A program made the translations under genes and the position numbers. A DNA stretch of 64,000 nucleotides from Hymenobacter fodinae (GTDB lineage: Bacteria; Bacteroidota; Bacteroidia; Cytophagales; Hymenobacteraceae), in assembly GCF_004745825.1 (NCBI RefSeq), contig NZ_SRLA01000001.1, positions 1,635,134 through 1,699,133 of the forward strand, given 5' to 3'. The notes beneath the pieces were generated by a model that was given only the letters and a program-made list of their open reading frames with translations, ran no database searches and had not been told where the DNA came from. This document shows, one piece after another, positions 44,855 to 53,548 of this stretch; the stretch's first letter is position 1; the number at the start of each line of letters is the position of its first letter.

Positions 44855-46576
44855 TTAGTTGATTACGAGCTTTTGCGTGCCCGTGACTTTGTCGCTCTGC
44901 ACAGTAACAAAATACAACCCTGCCGGTAAGCCCTGAACGGAAAGTTTAGCAGTGGTGCTGTTTACAACCTGCCGTAGCATCACTTTACCACTAGCAGTCT
45001 GAATTGATACTTGGTAGGCACCAGGCGTGTTCTCTAAATTAAGATGTACGAAGTCTTGCGTCGGGTTCGGATAAACCCGGAAAGTTGCAGATGCTTTGGC
45101 CTGCTTCGTGCCCAACACCGCGAATGACTGGTTGAAATATGAATCTAAAAAAGCTAGGCGCTTTGTAACCCAGGTTGAGGTATGCGTCAATTGAGTTGTA
45201 TTAGACTGAAAGTTAGGCCAAGCCAGAGGTTCACGATCGTAAACAGCGTTTGTAGACAAATACTCGTGATTTGCCCGGAGCTTGCCCAAAATGTTTTCCT
45301 CAGTAAGTACTGAGGCTCGGAGTTCAGTCCAACGCTGCTGCACTGCAGCACGGAACCCGCCGACTGCGTAGTCTTGTAGCAAGCGTTCATATAAATTGTT
45401 AGAGATGATATCGTTGGTGATATGTATATCTTCTCCTACAACGCCATTTCCTAACACAGCATCTAAGTCCCAGGGAACAAAGAAATAAGGCTCATTGGCT
45501 TTGTACTTTGCTAGGTATACGTTTTTAGCTACGTTATCAGTAGCCCTCAGCACATTAATGAAAATGAAATAATCAACTGCATTCTTAAAGTGAATTTTGC
45601 TTTTGTAAGTAGCATAAAATTCATCATTAGGACTTTTGGCAACGAACTCTACAAAATCGTGTAGGTTTTTCCAATCAATTACTTCGTCAGGAAACTCATA
45701 CTCAAAGCCAGACCATTCACTGCTATTGTTATTATAAGTTGGTGCATCAATAAATAGTGCAGCAGGCTTCCAATCGCTGCCTTTATAAAGCTCACCTCTA
45801 ATCTTATCGCTATACTTCTTTAATTGTAATTGTTTGTTGTCAATTCTTTCACCGACTGCGTATAATCCCTTGTATTCATTATTGATAAATAGCTCGGCGT
45901 ATTGTAGCTGAATGCCATTTACTGCTTTAGGTTCATCCGCTTTATAATAGATTTGGTGCATTTCCTGCCACAAAGCATTAGCAGATTTGCTAGTAGCGCG
46001 CGTGGGCTCGTTGTATAAAGCTTGCAAATTCCAGTCATCATCATTCCGCATATTTAGCAAGCTAAAATCGCGTGTGGTGTTCCCTACTGTATCTTCCCAG
46101 AACTCAATTCTGTATGATTTTTTGGGAAATGACTGAGAAAGCCCGCCCCGTACTTCTATACCTAAGTTAGAGGTAATAAGATTCCCATTTGTCTCCGACA
46201 TAGCGAAGATGGCATATGCCCGCGGCTCGTCGGCAATAATGTGCTTGGTATTGATTTCGATTATTGGCAGCTGCGTGAAGTATAAAGAATACGGCTCCTT
46301 ATCAAGGGTAACCGAGTAGCTTTTGCCAACGGTTAGATCTTGTACTTCATCAACAAACGCATACTCTTTGTCGGAGGCTGTTATGCCCTTGATATGTTCG
46401 TATTGAGCATTGATTTGCTGTACATCCTGATTTACTAAAATTATTTTCTTGACATGATCTACGTGATACATGCCAGAAGAAATAGTGACTGACTCGCTCG
46501 TCTGTGCAAAACAGGTTGAAATGGCAGAAGTGCAGAGTAGTATAAAAGATTGTAGCGTAAAAAGTTTTTTTCTCAT
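44855..46576 (-). CDS. CotH kinase-like protein with T9SS sorting domain
   Basis: The 573-residue protein has a signal peptide (MRKKLFTLQSFILLCTSAISTCFAQ) and a CotH domain over about residues 110-450. CotH features are RGGLSQSFPKKSYRIEFW, YNEPTRATSKSANALWQEM, LFINNEYKGLYAVGERIDNKQL and PYFFVPWDLDAVLGNG. The C-terminal 80 residues form a type IX sorting domain (FRVYPNPTQDFVHLNL ... VQGLPAGLYFVTVQ). CotH proteins of Bacillus and fungi are atypical kinases; activity here is inferred by family. G+C is visibly lower than in the flanks. Start at 46576 for the signal peptide. Confidence 0.92.
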   Translation of the reverse strand: MRKKLFTLQSFILLCTSAISTCFAQTSESVTISSGMYHVDHVKKIILVNQDVQQINAQYEHIKGITASDKEYAFVDEVQDLTVGKSYSVTLDKEPYSLYFTQLPIIEINTKHIIADEPRAYAIFAMSETNGNLITSNLGIEVRGGLSQSFPKKSYRIEFWEDTVGNTTRDFSLLNMRNDDDWNLQALYNEPTRATSKSANALWQEMHQIYYKADEPKAVNGIQLQYAELFINNEYKGLYAVGERIDNKQLQLKKYSDKIRGELYKGSDWKPAALFIDAPTYNNNSSEWSGFEYEFPDEVIDWKNLHDFVEFVAKSPNDEFYATYKSKIHFKNAVDYFIFINVLRATDNVAKNVYLAKYKANEPYFFVPWDLDAVLGNGVVGEDIHITNDIISNNLYERLLQDYAVGGFRAAVQQRWTELRASVLTEENILGKLRANHEYLSTNAVYDREPLAWPNFQSNTTQLTHTSTWVTKRLAFLDSYFNQSFAVLGTKQAKASATFRVYPNPTQDFVHLNLENTPGAYQVSIQTASGKVMLRQVVNSTTAKLSVQGLPAGLYFVTVQSDKVTGTQKLVIN

Positions 46577-46988
46577 ATGTGGTAAAATGTTGTAGAGCCG
46601 TATGGTAGCAAGCCTGTTTGGCCTAGATGTGTAAGTACTAGGCTTAATAAGTACGGAAATAAGATCTGGGCATTGCGTGCGTAATAAGCACGCAATAAGT
46701 TGCCTGCATCGCACTATATGATGCAGTAAATAGTAGAAGCTAAAAATTCACTTAGTAGGTCTGTGCTAAACCTTATTTAGCCTAATTGAGTAAGCTGATG
46801 CCTGTATGGTTGCATTTCTAAACGAGAAAAATTCTAATAAATACGTAACAGTGATTTGTAAAATAAGGGCCTGTTGCACCACTTGTAAAATCAGGTTGCG
46901 AAGGAACTATAAAAAATGTAATTAGTTTAATGACAGGAGCTAGATTCTTGCTTTGTTAGTATCTTGAATTGAAAAAATCAAAAAATAG
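46577..46988. other. 412-bp AT-rich divergent spacer
   Basis: The region between two divergent T9SS-cargo genes is about two-thirds A+T. It contains two short inverted repeats: ATTGCGTGC / GCACGCAAT (46672-46696) and CTGCATC / GATGCAG (46704-46726). They may be operators. No gene is visible. Confidence 0.5.
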
Positions 46989-48131
46989 GTGAAATTTACC
47001 TCTCTTACTTTAATCCGGGTACTTTGCACAGCTGTAGCTTGCTCCTTCCTGATACCGTATAGTGCCCTTGCACAACGGTTTGCTGCCGTTGGCGATTTTG
47101 GGTATGCTGGTCGTCCTGAGCGAGACGTAGCTAACCTGATCAATAGCTGGAACCCTGAATTCGTTATCACCCTCGGCGACAATAACTACGATCTGGGTGA
47201 TGGGAAAACGATTGATGCTAACATCGGCCAGTACTATCAGGCGTACATTGGTAATTACCAGGGCAAATACGGCCCAGGTGCTTCTACAAATCAATTCTTC
47301 CCTTCTTTAGGTAATCACGATCTGTACACTGGCAACGGGCAGCCTTATTTCAGCTACTTCACGTTGCCCGGTAATGAGCGCTACTATGACTTTGTTCGAG
47401 GCAACGTACACTTCTTTGTACTGAACAGTGATCCACTGGAACCCGATGGAGTTTTGAGCACATCCGTACAAGCACAATGGTTGCAGCAGCGATTAGCGCA
47501 GTCTCCGGAGATTTGGAAAATCGTGTATTTCCATCATGCAGCTTATTCTTCAGGGCCGCATGGCAGTACTGTGGCTTTGCAATGGCCGTTTCGAGCCTGG
47601 GGCGCATCAGCCGTCATAAATGGCCATGACCACCACTATGAAAGAATAATGACCGATGGCATTCCCTTTTTTGTGAATGGCCTAGGTGGGCGAAGTGTGT
47701 ACCAAACGTACACTCCCGTCCCCAACAGTCAGATTCGGTACAGTGGTGACTTTGGAGCCATGCTGGTACAAGCCTCGACCGATAGCTTGAATTTCCAGTT
47801 TATCACGCGCAACAATAAACTCATTGATACTTACACACTGCACCGGGCTCCTGTAACTAGCTCAGCCCCCGGCCAGGTGTTGCAGCTTACCGTTCAGCCT
47901 AACCCCCTCACAGAAGTAGGGCGCATTGAGTTCACGCAACCTAATTACGCGCTAACTATGGTGCGAGTATTGGACGTGCATGGTCGCGAAATAATTCGTC
48001 TCCATGAGGGCTGGCTAGCTCCGGGCCGGCAGAGCGTGCGGTGGGAGCGCGGCACGTTGGCGGCGGGCGTATACCAAGTGCAGGTAGTCAGTGGGGCCAC
48101 CACACAAACGGTGCGCTTGCTGGCTTTATAA
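46989..48131 (+). CDS. Secreted metallophosphoesterase with T9SS sorting domain
   Basis: The 380-residue protein starts with GTG at 46989 and has a signal peptide to about SALAQ. The calcineurin-like motifs are AAVGDFGY, TLGDNNYDLGDG, SLGNHDLYTGNG, YFHHAAYSSG and INGHDHHYERI, in the order seen in purple-acid-phosphatase-like enzymes. The C-terminal 75 residues are a type IX sorting domain (LTVQPNPLTEVGRIEFTQ ... GTLAAGVYQVQVVSG). It should act outside the cell on phosphate esters. Its last 6 bases overlap the convergent flavoprotein gene. Confidence 0.92.
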   Translation: MKFTSLTLIRVLCTAVACSFLIPYSALAQRFAAVGDFGYAGRPERDVANLINSWNPEFVITLGDNNYDLGDGKTIDANIGQYYQAYIGNYQGKYGPGASTNQFFPSLGNHDLYTGNGQPYFSYFTLPGNERYYDFVRGNVHFFVLNSDPLEPDGVLSTSVQAQWLQQRLAQSPEIWKIVYFHHAAYSSGPHGSTVALQWPFRAWGASAVINGHDHHYERIMTDGIPFFVNGLGGRSVYQTYTPVPNSQIRYSGDFGAMLVQASTDSLNFQFITRNNKLIDTYTLHRAPVTSSAPGQVLQLTVQPNPLTEVGRIEFTQPNYALTMVRVLDVHGREIIRLHEGWLAPGRQSVRWERGTLAAGVYQVQVVSGATTQTVRLLAL

Positions 48132-49541
48132 GGCCTTAGCTGAGTGGTTGCTGGTCAGAATGCGCTTCCCCAGCTCACGGGCTAACTTGGCTGCTTGCTC
48201 TCGTAATTCTGGTACCGCGGTTGACTCAAAGTAGGCCGGGCGGCGGCTAGGACCTATTGTGAACAGTACCGGTGAGGCAATACCGTCTTGAGAGAGTAAG
48301 GCTCCACAAGCATCACTCTGGATTCCAAGCCGTAGTACATCCGGACATAAGTAGCCAGCATCGCGCAGGCTCAGCACGGCGCGGTCCGTTATCCGGTTAT
48401 AATCAAGTAAGGGACCGGTGCAATTTATTACGTGAGTGGCGGTTACATGCCGGGGCGCATGCCCTGGGCGATGCACCGTTACCTGTAATTCCTCGCCAGC
48501 GGAAGTAAGCTCCCGCACGCGTCCAGTTTCCATGCGAAGTGAGCCATCCTGCAGCATACGCTCAATGATTGCGGCATTTTGCGGAGGGCTGCGGTGGCGT
48601 ATTACTGACCACAGCCCTGCTACGTGCCGCAAAAATCTGGCTTGCTCTTCCAGCGGCCACGCGGCCCAGATGTGGCCTAGGTGAGGGCGTAGCGAATCAA
48701 TGACCGCACGCCAGTTGATACCCGCTGCGGTAGCCTTGCGCACGTGCTGCCGGATTATTTTCACTACTGCCAGTACCTGTGTTTGGCCTGCAAGCTCGCT
48801 AGCATAAAAGCTTGGGTACGGCTCAACATACGTTTCGTGCGCCTCCGGCCACCGGCTACGCCCCGATACCACTGTAACGCTGCCCCGGTGTCCGTCGGCC
48901 TGGAGGCCGAGTAGAACATCCACGGCGGTTAAGCCCGAGCCAATCAGTAGAACAGTATCATCAAGCCCGATGCTTCGCAGCGCTCCTTGCGCCCAAGGGT
49001 TACTGTGGTAGTAGGGGGTAGGTCCAGATGACGGTGAGAAACTAGATGGCAGCGGCGGGAAATTACCCATTGCCAGTACCACATAGTCACTCTGAATTTC
49101 CTGGCCATCGGCGAGGCGCACCGTAGCTGTGTTGTTATCGGGGGCTAGCTCTATGGCTACTGCCGCTTGCGCTTGCCAGTAGCACCGAATACCATTGGAT
49201 GACGGCCACTCCAGTACCTGATGGGTAAGCTGTTGCAGATAGCGGCCATACACTTGGCGCGAGCAGAAATCTTGTTGAAATTCAGCCGCATCAGTAAGGC
49301 GCAACCAGTTTTGAAAATGGTCGGGCTGGTCGGGGAAGGCGCTCAAGAACTGGCTCTGCACATTCATCCGGTATTCGGGCCGCCGGGCAGTGTAGGCCAG
49401 TCCGGGCCCAGGCGTCAGACGAGGCTCTATCAGATGTACGTCGCAGGCGTAGCGCTGAGTCATCGGTAAACGAGCCAGCTGCACTGCCAGCATTGAGCCG
49501 GAAAAGCCGCCTCCTACAATTGTGATAACTCGTCGTTGCAC
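48126..49541 (-). CDS. FAD/NAD(P)-binding protein (YdhS-like)
   Basis: The 471-residue flavoprotein has an N-terminal dinucleotide-binding motif (ITIVGGGFSGSMLAVQLARL), a second motif LLIGSGLTAVDVLLGLQADGH near residue 190 and the FAD-end motif VINCTGP near 385. The PGPGLAYTA segment and the layout fit the FAD-NAD(P)-binding family seen as YdhS-like proteins. Its reaction is unknown. The start codon is GTG at 49541. Confidence 0.85.
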   Translation of the reverse strand: MQRRVITIVGGGFSGSMLAVQLARLPMTQRYACDVHLIEPRLTPGPGLAYTARRPEYRMNVQSQFLSAFPDQPDHFQNWLRLTDAAEFQQDFCSRQVYGRYLQQLTHQVLEWPSSNGIRCYWQAQAAVAIELAPDNNTATVRLADGQEIQSDYVVLAMGNFPPLPSSFSPSSGPTPYYHSNPWAQGALRSIGLDDTVLLIGSGLTAVDVLLGLQADGHRGSVTVVSGRSRWPEAHETYVEPYPSFYASELAGQTQVLAVVKIIRQHVRKATAAGINWRAVIDSLRPHLGHIWAAWPLEEQARFLRHVAGLWSVIRHRSPPQNAAIIERMLQDGSLRMETGRVRELTSAGEELQVTVHRPGHAPRHVTATHVINCTGPLLDYNRITDRAVLSLRDAGYLCPDVLRLGIQSDACGALLSQDGIASPVLFTIGPSRRPAYFESTAVPELREQAAKLARELGKRILTSNHSAKAL

Positions 49542-49853
49542 CTAATCAGCTTATAGAGTACGCAAGGGACTATCATTAGCTACTGCAATAGCAGAAGCAG
49601 AGGCTTCATCAAAATATTGATAAAGTATCATGTTTTGATGAAGCTTGGGCTGTAAGTAAGGCATTCTTACCGAAAGATTATTCGACTTGCTCTTGTGTGG
49701 CCTAGGGCAGGCGTCTTTATCTCCGGCCGCTTGAATGACGGGTGACTTCATGGAATATGAAGACATAATCAGAGCACTCTGCTGCTTTTGCCACAACTAC
49801 ACAGTCGGCAAAAGCAGCAGAGTGCTCACAAAGTTTAAACGGCCTTGGAAGGT
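49542..49853. other. 312-bp spacer with two hairpins
   Basis: Besides the terminator at 49772-49827, a 12-bp stem (GCTTCATCAAAA at 49603-49614 with complement at 49633-49644) encloses a smaller TGATA/TATCA hairpin. It lies about 60 bases upstream of the flavoprotein start, where it may be regulatory. A short ORF across this region looks spurious. Confidence 0.5.
49772..49827 (-). terminator. Terminator downstream of rfaD
   Basis: A perfect 21-bp stem (GAGCACTCTGCTGCTTTTGCC with complement at 49807-49827) and a 14-base loop lie 27 bases past the rfaD stop. Confidence 0.85.
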
Positions 49854-50819
49854 CTAGTAGTAATTGCCCGTTACTAGGTAGTTGCGCACGTAGTCATTAA
49901 TACCATCTTCTAGGCGCGTGAACGGCCGGTTGTACCCAATGCCACGTAGCTTCTGCATATCGGCCTGCGTGAAGTACTGGTATGTGTCGCGGATGTCCTC
50001 GGGCGTGTCGCGAAAGTGAATGTCTGCGGTGCGGTCGAGAGCGGCGAAGGTGTTCAGCGTTAGGTCAAGGAAGGTGCGCGCCTCTCCAGTGCCCAGGTTG
50101 TAAATGCCTGAGTGCTGGCGGTTGTGCATCAAGAAATAGCACACTTCCACCACGTCTTTCACATACACAAAGTCGCGCTTCTGCTCACCGTCGGCATACT
50201 CAGGGTTGTGCGAGCGGAATAGGGTCATGGAGCCAGTATCCTGAATCTGCCGGAAGGCGTGCAGAATTACAGATGCCATACGGCCTTTATGGTACTCATT
50301 AGGCCCGTAGACATTGAAGAACTTTAGGCCTGCCCAGAAGAATGGCTTTTCCGGCTGGTTGACGGCCCAATTATCAAAGTCGTTTTTGGAGTCGCCATAG
50401 GGGTTAAGGGGGCGCAACAGTGGGAGCAGAGCATCATCATCGGAGTAACCGAGTGTGCCAGAGCCGTACGTGGCCGCCGACGACGCGTACACCAGTGGTA
50501 ATTGATACTGACAGCACGCCTGCCACATTTTCTTCGAGTACTCTAGGTTGAGCACGTTCAGAATGTCGCGGTTCTGCTCTGTGGTATCGGTGCGGGCTCC
50601 GAGGTGAAAGATAAACTCAACCTGCTCGTGGTTGGTATCAAGCCACTCGAAGAAACCTTCCCGGTCTACGTATTCGCGCAGGTGCTTGCCTTTCAGGTTG
50701 GCGAGCTTACGCTCCTCATTAAAATTGTCCACCACCACGATATCGTTGAAGTTGGCGGCATTGAGGCGGGTGACTAGGCAGCTGGCAATAAAGCCGGCCG
50801 CTCCGGTAACAACTATCAT
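49854..50819 (-). CDS. rfaD: ADP-L-glycero-D-manno-heptose 6-epimerase
   Basis: The 321-residue protein is an extended SDR with MIVVTGAAGFIASCLVTRLN at its N-terminus. The heptose-epimerase signature VDNFNEERKLANLKG follows, then a catalytic YGDSK motif near residue 140 and FKFFNVYGPNEYHKGRMASV-type substrate-binding sequence. It converts ADP-D-glycero- to ADP-L-glycero-manno-heptose for LPS core synthesis, in the cytoplasm. A TACTTTTG box (minus strand) lies 18 bases ahead of the start. Confidence 0.94.
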   Translation of the reverse strand: MIVVTGAAGFIASCLVTRLNAANFNDIVVVDNFNEERKLANLKGKHLREYVDREGFFEWLDTNHEQVEFIFHLGARTDTTEQNRDILNVLNLEYSKKMWQACCQYQLPLVYASSAATYGSGTLGYSDDDALLPLLRPLNPYGDSKNDFDNWAVNQPEKPFFWAGLKFFNVYGPNEYHKGRMASVILHAFRQIQDTGSMTLFRSHNPEYADGEQKRDFVYVKDVVEVCYFLMHNRQHSGIYNLGTGEARTFLDLTLNTFAALDRTADIHFRDTPEDIRDTYQYFTQADMQKLRGIGYNRPFTRLEDGINDYVRNYLVTGNYY

Positions 50820-50836
50820 AAGGCGGAGATTTTGCT

Positions 50837-50844
50837 CAAAAGTA
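50837..50844 (-). promoter_or_regulatory. Candidate -7 box of rfaD (TACTTTTG)
   Basis: CAAAAGTA on the plus strand reads TACTTTTG toward rfaD, an exact TAnnTTTG match. It predicts a 5' leader of about 12 bases. I found no good -33 element at the usual distance. Confidence 0.5.
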
Positions 50845-50961
50845 GCGAGATGTAGCGGAACGCTCGTGGTCGGGGGTAGGAGTAAAAGAGAAGGACAGGC
50901 CTAGGCCATGTATGTTTACGCTGCAGAGACTGTGGGTACCATTTTCTGTAGTGCCGTGCGC

Positions 50962-50969
50962 TACCTTTG
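50962..50969 (+). promoter_or_regulatory. Candidate -7 box of the btuF-like gene (TACCTTTG)
   Basis: An exact TAnnTTTG match ends only 5 bases before the ATG at 50975. If functional, transcription would begin at or next to the start codon and give a leaderless mRNA. Confidence 0.45.
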
Positions 50970-50974
50970 CCCGC

Positions 50975-51898
50975 ATGGTTTCCCTCCGGTTTCTTCCATT
51001 TCTGCTGCTAGGCCTAGCAGTTGCCTGTCGGCCTGATACCAGCGCTGATACTACGAACACCCCCGTTACCAACGCTCCTCAGCAGGTCAAAGATGATCTG
51101 GGCCGTACGGTGACCATACCTGCTCACCCGCGCCGGATCATGGCCTTGGCCCCGTCTATGACGGAAATGTTGTACGCCGTGGCCGATACCAGCACCATCA
51201 TTGCCCGCACGCAGGCCTGTGATTATCCGGCGGTTGTAGTACACAAGCCCGTGGTCAGCAGCTACCCCCTCGACCTGGAGCGCTTAGTAGCCATGCACCC
51301 CGATGTAGTATTCACCGTCAGCGGTATTACCTCTCCCGACGATGCTGCGCGCTTGGAGCAGCTCGGCATTCCGGTGTATTATCAGCAGTACGAAACTGTA
51401 GAAGATGTACTGCGTGGAATGCAAGACCTAGGCCACTTGCTGGGCCGTGAGCAGCAGGCCCGCCATCTCACGGATTCATTGCAGGCAGAACTGCGCCTCC
51501 TGACGCCCGCAACTGGGAAAGCTCCGCGCGTGCTGGCTATCACTTGGCAAGACCCTATTTACGTGTATGGGCAGAACACGCTGTTCACAGATAAAATCAA
51601 GTTAGCTGGCGGCCAAAACGCCGTGACGGAGAAGTTTGCCCAGCCATATCCGGCCCTGACCCGGGAATACATTTTGAAGCTAAACCCTGATGTGCTGATT
51701 GGGGGCCGCTTCGGTAAGCTCGATAGTACGTTCTTCAAGAATTATCCTGAGTTGCGCCGCATCAAGGCCTACCAAACCCGGCAGGTATATCCGGTCACGG
51801 GCAACCTGATGGAGCGCCCGGGGCCTCGCACCATAGAGTCGGTACGGGAGCTGCAGCGCATTCTTGCGCAGAGTGCCACTAGGCCACTACCTCAATAG
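50975..51898 (+). CDS. btuF: BtuF-like cobalamin/iron-complex-binding lipoprotein
   Basis: The 307-residue precursor has a lipoprotein signal (MVSLRFLPFLLLGLAVAC). A helical-backbone binding-protein domain follows: DDLGRTVTIPAHPRRIMALAPSMTEMLYAV at the start, ARTQACDYPAVV, HPDVVFTV and LNPDVLIGGRFGK. It should capture a corrinoid or a siderophore in the periplasm for the permease encoded 7 bases downstream. Vitamin B12 is the likeliest ligand from motif style (CDYP, PSMTEML). Start at 50975 gives the signal sequence. Confidence 0.82.
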   Translation: MVSLRFLPFLLLGLAVACRPDTSADTTNTPVTNAPQQVKDDLGRTVTIPAHPRRIMALAPSMTEMLYAVADTSTIIARTQACDYPAVVVHKPVVSSYPLDLERLVAMHPDVVFTVSGITSPDDAARLEQLGIPVYYQQYETVEDVLRGMQDLGHLLGREQQARHLTDSLQAELRLLTPATGKAPRVLAITWQDPIYVYGQNTLFTDKIKLAGGQNAVTEKFAQPYPALTREYILKLNPDVLIGGRFGKLDSTFFKNYPELRRIKAYQTRQVYPVTGNLMERPGPRTIESVRELQRILAQSATRPLPQ

Positions 51899-51905
51899 GC
51901 AGCCC

Positions 51906-52907
51906 ATGAATCGCTCTGCCCTTCCTTGGCTTATAGCCAGCCTGCTACTGACGGTGCTGCTGCTGACAATAGGTTTGCGGGTGGGAAGCTACGAAACCGA
52001 CTACGCCCTCGTTACGCGCGCCTTGCTGCGTTACAATCCGCGTGACCCTGCTCAATTGGTGCTAGTGGAGCTGCGGCTGCCGCGGCTGCTGCTAGCCTTG
52101 CTTGCCGGCGGTGGCCTAGCCTTTAGCGGCTACCTGATGCAGGCCATGGTCAATAACCCCATGGCCGACCCGTATCTGCTAGGCACGGCCTCCGGTGGAG
52201 CACTAGGCGCCATCCTCACGTTTGCCTTCGTGCCTAGTTTGGTAGTAAGCGGCATTTACTTACCACCCGTGGCTGCTCTGGTCGGAGCTCTGGGCACTAC
52301 CTTGGTAGTGGTGGTGCTCGGCACGCGGCGTGGGCAGCTTATTCCTACCCAAATGTTGCTGGCGGGCGTAGCCATTGGCTCCCTCATGACGGCCTTAGGC
52401 GGGCTCCTTACTTTCCTGGCCAGCTCCCAGGAAAAGCTGCGCTCCATTACCTTCTGGGCCATGGGTGGGTTTGAGAAAGCTAGTTGGAGTGTGCTCCCGT
52501 ACCCTGCGTTGGCCTTGCTGACTGGCCTAGCCGTATTTGCAGCTGTGCAGAAAGACCTGAATATTTTGCTGCTAGGAGAGGAACGGGCACAAGCACTGGG
52601 CGTAAATGTAGCTCGCACCCGCTGGATTCTACTGCTGACCTCCTCTTTGCTTACCGCCTGTGTAGTAGCTCTGTGCGGGCCCGTAGGCTTTGTAGGCCTG
52701 ATGGTGCCCCACCTTACGCGGTGGGCACTGGGTGTCACGGGCCGCGCCAACTTATTGCTCTGCGCTTTGCTGGGCGGTAATTTCCTACTGTTCTGCGACC
52801 TACTAGCCCGGCTACTTTATCCGCCCGCCGGATTGCCCGTTGGCCTGGTCACAGCCCTGTTCGGCGTACCGTTCTTCGTATATTTGCTGCGAAAACAAGG
52901 GTCTTAG
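51906..52907 (+). CDS. btuC: BtuC/FecCD-family ABC transporter permease
   Basis: The 333-residue protein has about ten membrane helices and the FecCD/BtuC signatures LRLPRLLLALLAGGGLAFSGYLMQAMVNNPMADPYLLGTASGGALG and GPVGFVGLMVPHLTRWALG. It imports the ligand of the neighbouring binding protein. No ATPase gene (btuD) follows; the next gene is queD. Its stop codon lies inside a GGGTCTTAG repeat (see repeat at 52898). Confidence 0.88.
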   Translation: MNRSALPWLIASLLLTVLLLTIGLRVGSYETDYALVTRALLRYNPRDPAQLVLVELRLPRLLLALLAGGGLAFSGYLMQAMVNNPMADPYLLGTASGGALGAILTFAFVPSLVVSGIYLPPVAALVGALGTTLVVVVLGTRRGQLIPTQMLLAGVAIGSLMTALGGLLTFLASSQEKLRSITFWAMGGFEKASWSVLPYPALALLTGLAVFAAVQKDLNILLLGEERAQALGVNVARTRWILLLTSSLLTACVVALCGPVGFVGLMVPHLTRWALGVTGRANLLLCALLGGNFLLFCDLLARLLYPPAGLPVGLVTALFGVPFFVYLLRKQGS

Positions 52908-52997
52908 GGTCTTGGCGACTTAGAGTCTTGGTTGACGGGCAGTAGTACTTGTCAACGTAGCTTCCAAGACCCTACGTCCCGAAGACCCCAAGACCCT
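52898..52997. repeat. GGGTCTTGG-type interspersed and inverted repeat
   Basis: Units of AGGGTCTTGG occur at 52906-52915, with partial copies on each side (GGGTCTTAG at 52899, AGAGTCTTGG at 52922). Inverted copies CCAAGACCCT are at 52964-52973 and 52988-52997. A GTTGAC/GTCAAC hairpin is at the centre. The array begins inside the last codons of btuC. Confidence 0.75.
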
Positions 52998-53002
52998 ATT
53001 CA

Positions 53003-53422
53003 ATGGTATACATCAGCCGGCAGGAACATTTCAACGCGGCCCATAAGCTCTATAACCCCAACTGGAGTGAGGAGCGCAACCGCGAAGTCTTCGGCCCCTG
53101 CGCCAACGCCAACTGGCACGGCCACAATTACGACCTCATCGTTACCGTCAAGGGCAAGCCCGACCCCGAAACTGGTTTCGTCATCGACCTGAAGCAGCTC
53201 AGCACCGTCATCCGCACCCACGTAGTAGACCAGGTCGACCATAAAAACCTGAACCTCGATGTGCCCTTTATGCACGGGCAGCTGGCCAGCACGGAAAACT
53301 TAGTCATTGCCTTCTGGAAGATACTGCAGCCTGAAATTGAGCGTATTTCACCTGCCCGCTTGCACAGCATTAAGCTCTATGAAACGCCCCGCAACTTTGT
53401 GGAGTATTTCGGCGAGGAATAA
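53003..53422 (+). CDS. queD: 6-carboxy-tetrahydropterin synthase
   Basis: The 139-residue protein is of the PTPS/QueD family. It has the zinc His in FNAAHKL, the catalytic/zinc region CANANWHGHNYDL (Cys, His, His) and the Glu in LYETPRNFVEY near the C-terminus. It makes 6-carboxytetrahydropterin from dihydroneopterin triphosphate for queuosine/7-deazaguanine synthesis. The other queuosine genes are not in the window, so a tetrahydrobiopterin role is not fully excluded. Confidence 0.9.
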   Translation: MVYISRQEHFNAAHKLYNPNWSEERNREVFGPCANANWHGHNYDLIVTVKGKPDPETGFVIDLKQLSTVIRTHVVDQVDHKNLNLDVPFMHGQLASTENLVIAFWKILQPEIERISPARLHSIKLYETPRNFVEYFGEE

Positions 53423-53440
53423 GTAAAGAAAGAGTAAGCC

Positions 53441-53502
53441 CTGTCATTCCGACGCAGGAGGAATCTGGGTTGATCCAATAGAAAACTGCGTTGGAACGAC
53501 AG
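53441..53502. repeat. REP-like imperfect inverted repeat
   Basis: Arms CTGTCATTCCGACGCAG (53441-53457) and CTGCGTTGGAACGACAG (53486-53502) match with two G-T type mismatches around a 28-base centre. The GTCATTCC start is typical of small palindromic repeats in this group. Confidence 0.65.
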
Positions 53503-53548
53503 ACAGCACCTTACCTGTCTCGGCCCGTTTCTGCTTACAGATTCATAC

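Noticed and set aside
49551..49796. Minus-strand ORF of 81 codons
   Set aside because: It covers a regulatory hairpin and part of the rfaD terminator and has no family resemblance.
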